Shown here: one piece after another, positions 30,683-35,525 of the stretch
Layout of the letters: every line of letters begins with the position of its first letter
How positions within the stretch are numbered: position 1 is the stretch's first letter
Source: Arcobacteraceae bacterium
Lineage (GTDB): Bacteria; Campylobacterota; Campylobacteria; Campylobacterales; Arcobacteraceae
Assembly: GCA_023229945.1 (NCBI GenBank)
Contig: JALNYH010000022.1
Coordinates: forward strand, 1-35,525
Reading direction: 5' to 3'
Length of the DNA: 35,525 bases
Made by a program: the position numbers and the translations under genes
Notes under the pieces: model-generated
Told to the model about the DNA's origin: nothing
The model's database searches: none
What the model saw: only the letters and a program-made list of their open reading frames with translations

Positions 30683-31009
30683 ATGAAAACAATAAACGAA
30701 TTTTATCAGCTAAAAGATGCTGAAGAGTATTTTGAATTTTTTGATGTCAATTATGATTCAAAACTTGTAAATGTAAAAAGATTCCATATATTAAGAGAAT
30801 ATGGAAACCTCATAAAGAAAGGGTTTGAAAACTTCAAAGATGAAAATCAACTATTTGACTTTTTGAAATTTTCTTTGCTTAGAGTTTATGGGGATTTCAA
30901 AAATGGATATGCACCAAGTGCAGCAGATGTTTGGAAAATGTATGATAATGGCAAGTTACAAGGGTGTATGAGTTGTACTCCAACCCCTGGTAATAGCTGT
31001 GGGTGTTGA
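30683..31009 (+). CDS. nifW: NifW nitrogenase-protective protein with Cys-rich tail
   Basis: The 108-residue product starts with the NifW pattern INEFYQLKDAEEYFEFFDV, then KLVNVKRFHILREYG and SLLRVYGDFKNG. NifW is associated with MoFe protein and with protection or maturation of nitrogenase. The end of this copy reads GKLQGCMSCTPTPGNSCGC, four cysteines in a short tail, not part of the core family as I know it; it might bind metal. It follows the PII-like gene by 10 bp. Confidence 0.9.
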   Translation: MKTINEFYQLKDAEEYFEFFDVNYDSKLVNVKRFHILREYGNLIKKGFENFKDENQLFDFLKFSLLRVYGDFKNGYAPSAADVWKMYDNGKLQGCMSCTPTPGNSCGC

Positions 31010-31063
31010 TTAGCCCTAGAGTCTTTGAGATAATAAACAACAATTTTAATTAAGGAGTAACAA

Positions 31064-31387
31064 ATGCATCACGATGATATTATGCCTAAATTCCGCGTAG
31101 GGCAAAAAGTAGAACTGGTAGTAGATATCAAAAATGATGGCACTTACCCTTATGCAAAAATTGGTGAACTATTAGCAAAAAAAGGTTCTGTTGGCTATAT
31201 AAGAAAAATTGGTGATTTCTTGCAAACTATCAAGGTTTATGAAGTTCATCTTATGTGTGATGGGAATTTAGTTGAAGCTGTCGGGGCTAGGGATTTTGAA
31301 CTAAATTTGCTTGAAGACTATGAAGATGAAGTTCAAGAAGAGTTAGCTTGGATTAGAAATTATAGAGCAAAGAAAGCTCAATCATAA
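31064..31387 (+). CDS. nifZ: NifZ nitrogenase maturation protein
   Basis: Helps to form the second P-cluster of the MoFe protein in other diazotrophs. The 107-residue product has the family core VGQKVELVVDIKNDGTYPY near residue 12, GSVGYIRKIGDFLQTIKVYEVHL, and an acidic C-terminal helix. The start follows AAGGAG seven bases upstream. It lies 54 bp after nifW in the same direction. Confidence 0.93.
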   Translation: MHHDDIMPKFRVGQKVELVVDIKNDGTYPYAKIGELLAKKGSVGYIRKIGDFLQTIKVYEVHLMCDGNLVEAVGARDFELNLLEDYEDEVQEELAWIRNYRAKKAQS

Positions 31388-31403
31388 AACAAGGAGAATA
31401 TGT

Positions 31404-31748
31404 ATGGCAAAAGTTATATTTATGCATTTTGATAAAGAAACTGATGGTCTTTATGATGCAAAGATTGGTGAACCAATAGTTAGACTTGCAAAAGAAAAAA
31501 AGATTCCTATTAGCTTTGAGTGTCAAGAAGGAAGTTGTGGTACTTGTTTGGTAACTGTTGAACATATATCAAACAAAGAACCAACTAGCTATATGGAGGA
31601 TTTTGAACTTGATAAACTTGTAGAACTTGGTGCGATTACTGCTAAAGAAGCAAGCCATTGTCAACAGTTTACTATCAGTCCAAGAGTTAGACTTGCATGT
31701 CAAATGCTTGTAAAAGGTGATGTTCTAATTAAACCTTATAAAGGGTAA
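31404..31748 (+). CDS. [2Fe-2S] ferredoxin of the nif operon
   Basis: A 114-residue plant-type ferredoxin: the cluster ligands are in FECQEGSCGTCLV (C-x4-C-x2-C) and the last Cys in RLACQML. An insertion of about 20 residues (EHISNKEPTSYMEDFELDK) lies between, longer than typical FdxN relatives. It could feed electrons to NifH or to cofactor assembly. The start has AAGGAG eight bases upstream. Confidence 0.9.
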   Translation: MAKVIFMHFDKETDGLYDAKIGEPIVRLAKEKKIPISFECQEGSCGTCLVTVEHISNKEPTSYMEDFELDKLVELGAITAKEASHCQQFTISPRVRLACQMLVKGDVLIKPYKG

Positions 31749-31821
31749 CCAACGGTATACTTTTTATACAGTTTGATTGAACATTTGTTGATTAGATTTG
31801 ATACAATTAAAAGGATGAAAT

Positions 31822-32118
31822 ATGACGACTAGAGTAGAAATTAAAAATGACTTCTTAGCTATCAATGTGAAGCCAGGAAGTACTATACAAGAAATAGTAG
31901 AAGCAAGTGGAAGTGCATTACCATTTGGTTGCCGTGATGGTGAATGTGGTACATGTGTGGTTGAAATAGAGCAAGGTATGGAGTTTTTGACTCCTCTTAC
32001 AGACAAAGAAGTGAAAGTTTTAAAAGAGATTTGTAGTGGTACTTGTACTCCAAACTCAAGACTTAGCTGCCAGATGAAAATAGCAAAAGCTAATGGTGTT
32101 GTAAGAATTAGATACTAA
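31822..32118 (+). CDS. second [2Fe-2S] ferredoxin of the nif operon
   Basis: A 98-residue plant-type ferredoxin with FGCRDGECGTCVV (C-x4-C-x2-C) and LSCQM as the fourth ligand. It differs enough from the preceding ferredoxin to be a separate paralogue with perhaps a different potential. The 73-bp gap before it holds a weak GTATA/TATAC hairpin and TACAAT near 31802, so it may have some own transcription. Confidence 0.9.
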   Translation: MTTRVEIKNDFLAINVKPGSTIQEIVEASGSALPFGCRDGECGTCVVEIEQGMEFLTPLTDKEVKVLKEICSGTCTPNSRLSCQMKIAKANGVVRIRY

Positions 32119-32129
32119 GAACTTTCATC

Positions 32130-32168
32130 AACCCTCTCTCTTGCTTGTCATAGATACCAGGGAGGGTT
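32130..32168 (+). promoter_or_regulatory. rpoN: hairpin that buries the rpoN ribosome binding site
   Basis: AACCCTCTCT (32130-32139) pairs over 10 bp (one G-U) with AGGGAGGGTT (32159-32168), which contains the GGAGGG ribosome binding site of rpoN. The loop is 19 nt. No T tract follows, so it is not an ordinary terminator. It is a candidate for translational control of the sigma factor inside its own nif operon. Confidence 0.65.
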
Positions 32169-32171
32169 AAG

Positions 32172-33434
32172 ATGAAATTAGCACATAAACAAGAACTACA
32201 AGTTGGACTTAGCCTCAAAATGTGGCTTCCAATACTACAAAGTTCTATTACAGAACTTGAAACTCATCTAAACGGATATAAAAACGATAACCCATTTGTA
32301 GAAATAAAATCCCCAGTAGAAACAAAAGATTATTATAAAACTGTCGATAGAACTCCTTATTATATGCAAAATAGTGATACTTACTATAAAAGTGGTGAGT
32401 TTGTAGAAGAGATGGCAATAGGCGTGGAATCATTTTATGAAAGATTGTTTGATCAGATAGAAGCACCACTATTTCCTACACCAAAATCACAAAAAATTGC
32501 ACACGATATCATAGAAAATCTGAGCGAATATGGATATTTTGAGGGCAATATAGAAGCAATTGCAATAAAAAACAATGTTACAAATGAATTTGTAGAAAGC
32601 ATAAGACAAAGATTTGCTTATTTAGAGCCAAGTGGCGTAGGAGCTGTGGACTATAAAGAATCATTTTTATTTCAGTTGAGTGAGATTGATTTGGACAATG
32701 AACTACTTAAATTTACAAAAAAACTAATAGAAAATATAGAAAAAATAGACAAATACTCAACTCATCATCTATTTTCTAAAGCAAAAGATATCATTAAAAC
32801 TTTCAAAAACCCGCCAGCACTAGAATATATAGACAATGAAGAGAGAATAATTCCTGATTTTTTTGTAGAAATTGGTGATAACATCAAAATAAGAATAAAT
32901 AGCAGTTTTTATCCTGATATAATAGTAAAAGAACCATTTGCTTGTCAAAATGAAGAGATAAAAGAAAAAATAAAAGAGGCAAAAAATCTAGTGAATTTGC
33001 TAAATTTACGCAAATCTACACTTTATAAACTAGTCCTTAGCATAGTAGAAAAACAGCTCTCATTTTTCGTAGGAGGTGAGCTAAAACCTCTAAAAATGGC
33101 AGAAATTGCAACTGAGCTTGGATTTGCTGAGTCCACCATAAGCAGAGCCGTATCAAACAAATACATCGAGTGTAGTAGAGGCGTATATGCACTAAAAGAT
33201 TTCTTTACAAATGCCGTAAATGACGAAGATACATCATCAAGTGAAATCAAAAGCTTTATGAAAAAACTTATAGAGTTTGAAGACCATGACAATCCTCTAA
33301 CAGATGACGATATGCTAGTCCAAATCAAACAACGATTTGATATAGAAATGGTGAGAAGAAGTATCACAAAATACCGAAAACTAGAAAATATACCATCTTC
33401 AAAAGAGCGTAAAAAGTTTTATAAGGTACAGTAA
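32172..33434 (+). CDS. rpoN: RNA polymerase sigma-54 factor, nif-linked
   Basis: Sigma factor that reads GG/GC promoters with the help of AAA+ activators. The 420-residue product has a Campylobacterota-type region I (QVGLSLKMWLPILQSSITELETHL), the core-binding middle part, a helix-turn-helix (MAEIATELGFAESTISRAVSNKYIE), and a C-terminal RpoN box VRRSITKYRKLENIPSSKERKK in place of ARRTVAKYRE. The window shows it at the end of the nifN operon, whose promoter is itself sigma54-type. A second, housekeeping RpoN for flagellar genes may exist elsewhere; that is not visible here. A terminator follows at 33455. Confidence 0.93.
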   Translation: MKLAHKQELQVGLSLKMWLPILQSSITELETHLNGYKNDNPFVEIKSPVETKDYYKTVDRTPYYMQNSDTYYKSGEFVEEMAIGVESFYERLFDQIEAPLFPTPKSQKIAHDIIENLSEYGYFEGNIEAIAIKNNVTNEFVESIRQRFAYLEPSGVGAVDYKESFLFQLSEIDLDNELLKFTKKLIENIEKIDKYSTHHLFSKAKDIIKTFKNPPALEYIDNEERIIPDFFVEIGDNIKIRINSSFYPDIIVKEPFACQNEEIKEKIKEAKNLVNLLNLRKSTLYKLVLSIVEKQLSFFVGGELKPLKMAEIATELGFAESTISRAVSNKYIECSRGVYALKDFFTNAVNDEDTSSSEIKSFMKKLIEFEDHDNPLTDDDMLVQIKQRFDIEMVRRSITKYRKLENIPSSKERKKFYKVQ

Positions 33435-33454
33435 AAGATTTATTCAGTCCAATT

Positions 33455-33494
33455 AAAACCGTTACTTAATAAAAAGTGACGGCTTTAAAATTTC
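33455..33494 (+). terminator. terminator of the nifN-rpoN operon
   Basis: CCGTTACTT (33459-33467) pairs with AAGTGACGG (33474-33482), allowing one G-U. A TTT-AAAA-TTTCTTTT stretch follows on the plus strand. It is placed 20 bp after the rpoN stop. Confidence 0.6.
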
Positions 33495-33572
33495 TTTTAC
33501 AGCTTTACTTTTACATTATTAAATTAAAATATCATAAAATTATAACAAAATATCAAATGCTGTATAAAGTAC

Positions 33573-33836
33573 TTACATAAATACTGTTTTTTCAAAAAAC
33601 CTACACATTGATACATTTAAAATTATTGATATTTTAATTAAATGTTCGAGGTTGAAATGCTTTCCTCTTTTGTTACTTTCTGCATTTGTATAAAATGTTG
33701 CAGTAGTAAAACCCATTGCCAATGCAACTTCTTCTTGTGTTTTTTTTTGTTCTTTTCTAATGCGTTTTACATTAATTGATATTTGGGAATAACACTCTTC
33801 TACCAATTCATCAGATACTTCGGAAAATATTTTCAT
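33573..33836 (-). CDS. XRE-family helix-turn-helix regulator
   Basis: An 87-residue protein with a Cro/CI-type HTH: ISINVKRIRKEQKKTQEEVA, LAMGFTTATFYTNAESNKRG and LEHLIKISIILNVSMCRFF. Small single-domain regulators of this kind repress themselves or neighbouring genes. It is divergent from the small membrane peptide and chemoreceptor beyond a 350-bp AT-rich gap. The target is unknown. Confidence 0.85.
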   Translation of the reverse strand: MKIFSEVSDELVEECYSQISINVKRIRKEQKKTQEEVALAMGFTTATFYTNAESNKRGKHFNLEHLIKISIILNVSMCRFFEKTVFM

Positions 33837-33895
33837 AATATAACCTATAGATTAAGTTTTGTTTTAGAATAATAGTGATAATATTAGATTTAATG

Positions 33896-33913
33896 AATAA
33901 CCCTGAGGTTATT
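33896..33913. promoter_or_regulatory. palindrome in the gap upstream of the XRE gene
   Basis: AATAACC-CTGA-GGTTATT lies 60 bp upstream of the XRE start in a very AT-rich region. It is a candidate operator for this regulator. The rest of the 350-bp gap to 34189 shows no other signal except the possible small gene at 34056. Confidence 0.4.
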
Positions 33914-34055
33914 ATATTATTTAATTTATTATTAGTATAAGGATAACTTGATATTGTTCAATATATTATCATTAAATAATTGATGATATAAATATTAACT
34001 CTTATTATTGTTTATTGTACATTATAATAATTTATAATTAAGGTGTAAAATAATT

Positions 34056-34166
34056 ATGTTATGGAAAAAAACAGAATGTCTTAAATTAAAAATTACATGT
34101 TTGAATATTTTAATTTTCTACACTATGATAGTACTATCTTTAATACTTATTTATCCATTATTTTAA
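34056..34166 (+). CDS. possible 36-residue membrane peptide
   Basis: A short frame from ATG 34056 (MLWKKTECLKLKIT...) ends at TAA 34166. After a basic N-terminus it has a hydrophobic stretch (CLNILIFYTMIVLSLILIYP). AAGGTG lies ten bases upstream of the ATG, a long spacing. It precedes the chemoreceptor by 22 bp. Weaker than the 31-residue gene at 18193; chance is possible in such AT-rich sequence. Confidence 0.35.
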   Translation: MLWKKTECLKLKITCLNILIFYTMIVLSLILIYPLF

Positions 34167-34188
34167 TTTAACTAAAAAGGGTTTAAAA

Positions 34189-35525
34189 ATGTCAATAAAA
34201 CAAAAACTAATATTTCTAATTGGTACACTACTAATTGGTGTATCAATACTAGGTGGCTTTGCCTTATATAATGGTAAATCATGGTCAAGTGATATGGATA
34301 CTATTGGCAATACAAGACTTCCTTCCCTTATACATATAACAAACTTAAACAAAGAAAGAATGATAATAAGGGCACAAACATTGAATGTTTATGCGTTTGA
34401 AAACAACTACTCTGCAAATTCTAATTTTTCTGATATTGCTTCGCAAAGAATTAAAAGTTGGGAAATAGTTGAAGAAAACTGGAGTGGTTTTTTGGCTTTA
34501 CCTAGAAGTAAAAAAGGACAAGAGCTAGCAAATAAACTAGATATTGAGTATAAAGCTTGGAGAGAAGTTTATGTCAAACTTGATGACCTCATCACCAAAT
34601 TGGCAAAAAATACAAATCCTACAACACAACAATCCCTATTTGATGAATATCGAAAAACTGTTGCTATTATGGTTCCGATTTCAAATACTATGGGTGACAC
34701 TATGGATGAACTCAATACATTAAGTTCATCCACCACTAATCAAATGATTAAAAATGCTATGTCTAACTCTCATTTATTGGTAAATATAACTATATTTATA
34801 TTGATTATAACCATAATAGTGGGGATTACAACTGGTACAATTATCACAAAGGGAATTAATAATGCTATTACATTATTCCAAAATGGGCTTATAGAGTTTT
34901 TTAATTATTTAAATAGAAAAACAACTACGACTAGTTTAATTGCACTAAACTCAAACGATGAATTTAGAGCAATGGCTGAACTAATAAATGAAAATATAAC
35001 TGCTATTCAAAAAAATGTAGAAGAAGATAATCAATTTATTGCTGATACACAAACGGTAATGAATAGAGTTGCAAATGGTTGGGTTTCTCAGCATATACAA
35101 GCAAACAGTACAAATCCAGCATTAATGCACCTAAAGAGCACTATCAATGAAGCACTCAATAACTTAAGAGAAAGATTTGTGACAATCAACTCTGTCCTTG
35201 AAGAATATACACACCACAACTATACAAAAAAACTTTTTATAGATGGTATAGAATCAGGAGGTGTATTTGAAACTTTAATAAAAGATATAAACAAATTACA
35301 AGATACTATTACTCAAATGTTGGTAGAAAACAAATCAAATGGACTTACTCTTGATGAGAGCTCAAATATACTCCTAACAAATGTAGATAAACTAAATCAA
35401 AGCTCAAATGAAGCAGCAGCATCTTTGGAAGAAACAGCAGCAGCACTTGAACAAATGACAAGTAATATAAGAAGTAATACTGAAAACATAGCTAAGATGT
35501 CATCACTTGCAAGTGGTGTGACTAA
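34189..35525 (+). CDS. transmembrane methyl-accepting chemoreceptor (3' end beyond window)
   Basis: A frame of 445 codons open to the window end. It starts MSIKQKLIFLIGTLLIGVSI (TM1), has a periplasmic four-helix-bundle-type ligand domain (about residues 30-195), TM2 (NITIFILIITIIVGITTG), then a HAMP-like and linker region and the first half of the signalling coiled coil (SSNEAAASLEETAAALEQMTSN). Its last part matches the receptor at 25739 almost word for word (NMLVENKSNG in that protein, QMLVENKSNG here). AAGGG lies eight bases before the ATG. Confidence 0.9.
   Translation, partial: MSIKQKLIFLIGTLLIGVSILGGFALYNGKSWSSDMDTIGNTRLPSLIHITNLNKERMIIRAQTLNVYAFENNYSANSNFSDIASQRIKSWEIVEENWSGFLALPRSKKGQELANKLDIEYKAWREVYVKLDDLITKLAKNTNPTTQQSLFDEYRKTVAIMVPISNTMGDTMDELNTLSSSTTNQMIKNAMSNSHLLVNITIFILIITIIVGITTGTIITKGINNAITLFQNGLIEFFNYLNRKTTTTSLIALNSNDEFRAMAELINENITAIQKNVEEDNQFIADTQTVMNRVANGWVSQHIQANSTNPALMHLKSTINEALNNLRERFVTINSVLEEYTHHNYTKKLFIDGIESGGVFETLIKDINKLQDTITQMLVENKSNGLTLDESSNILLTNVDKLNQSSNEAAASLEETAAALEQMTSNIRSNTENIAKMSSLASGVT

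Noticed and set aside
33023..33367. A 114-codon minus-strand frame
   Set aside because: Antisense to the helix-turn-helix and RpoN-box region of rpoN; composition follows the opposite gene.
26390..35525. Recent duplication between the two chemoreceptor genes
   Set aside because: The shared signalling-domain stretch is strongly conserved in all chemoreceptors; the sensor halves are unrelated, so common family conservation is enough.

Overview
The window is low-GC (about one third G+C by eye) chromosomal DNA, most likely from a nitrogen-fixing member of the Campylobacterota (Arcobacter/Sulfurimonas-like). This rests on a short glutamate 5-kinase without a PUA domain, a divergent pair of Csd3/Csd6-type (Pgp3/Pgp2-type) cell-shape peptidoglycan hydrolases, a RpoN with the N-terminal pattern of this phylum, and a compact nif gene set. 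The species cannot be fixed from the sequence alone.

Layout. 1-4.4 kb (minus strand) is a housekeeping block: fmt (cut by the window edge), proB, obg, rpmA, rplU and ridA, followed by dnaG. Between rplU and ridA lies an array of hairpins that share a GCAG loop but have different stems. 6-9.3 kb (plus) holds a LapB-like TPR/zinc-ribbon protein, rnhA, rnc and aroC. 9.3-11.6 kb holds the divergent cell-wall hydrolases, followed by mgtE, a tRNA with a consensus sigma70 promoter and a small membrane protein.

13.8-18.4 kb (minus) reads as one nif-linked operon. A -24/-12 (sigma54) promoter at 18414-18427 is followed by a 31-residue membrane protein missed by ORF callers, an aldo/keto reductase, a fumarate-reductase-like flavoprotein, a 274-bp element with 33-bp terminal inverted repeats, nifT, a GNAT acetyltransferase and an unknown protein. 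27.5-33.4 kb (plus) is the second nif operon, driven by a near-identical sigma54 promoter at 27491-27504: nifN, nifX, the NifX-associated DUF269 gene, nifF, a PII-like gene with a degenerate T-loop, nifW, nifZ, two [2Fe-2S] ferredoxins and rpoN. The rpoN ribosome binding site lies inside a 10-bp stem. nifHDK, nifB, nifE and a NifA-type activator are not in the window.

The two nif operons are separated by about 9 kb of unrelated material. This comprises an AlbA/Schlafen-type regulator, a gene graveyard (with a broken vapC), a CorA-like Mg channel, a ktrAB K+ transporter with a KdpDE-type two-component system in one operon, a duplicated fragment of the nifN promoter and 5' end, and a soluble PAS chemoreceptor. 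The duplicated nifN fragment shows that this junction has been rearranged. The right end has an XRE regulator, a possible 36-residue membrane peptide and a second chemoreceptor cut by the window edge.

Three long intergenic hairpins (near 2.8, 18.3 and 30.2 kb) are each built from degenerate heptanucleotide repeats (GTTATTR or GTAGATK). They look like one dispersed family. One lies in the 5' leader of a sigma54 transcript and one inside the nifN operon.
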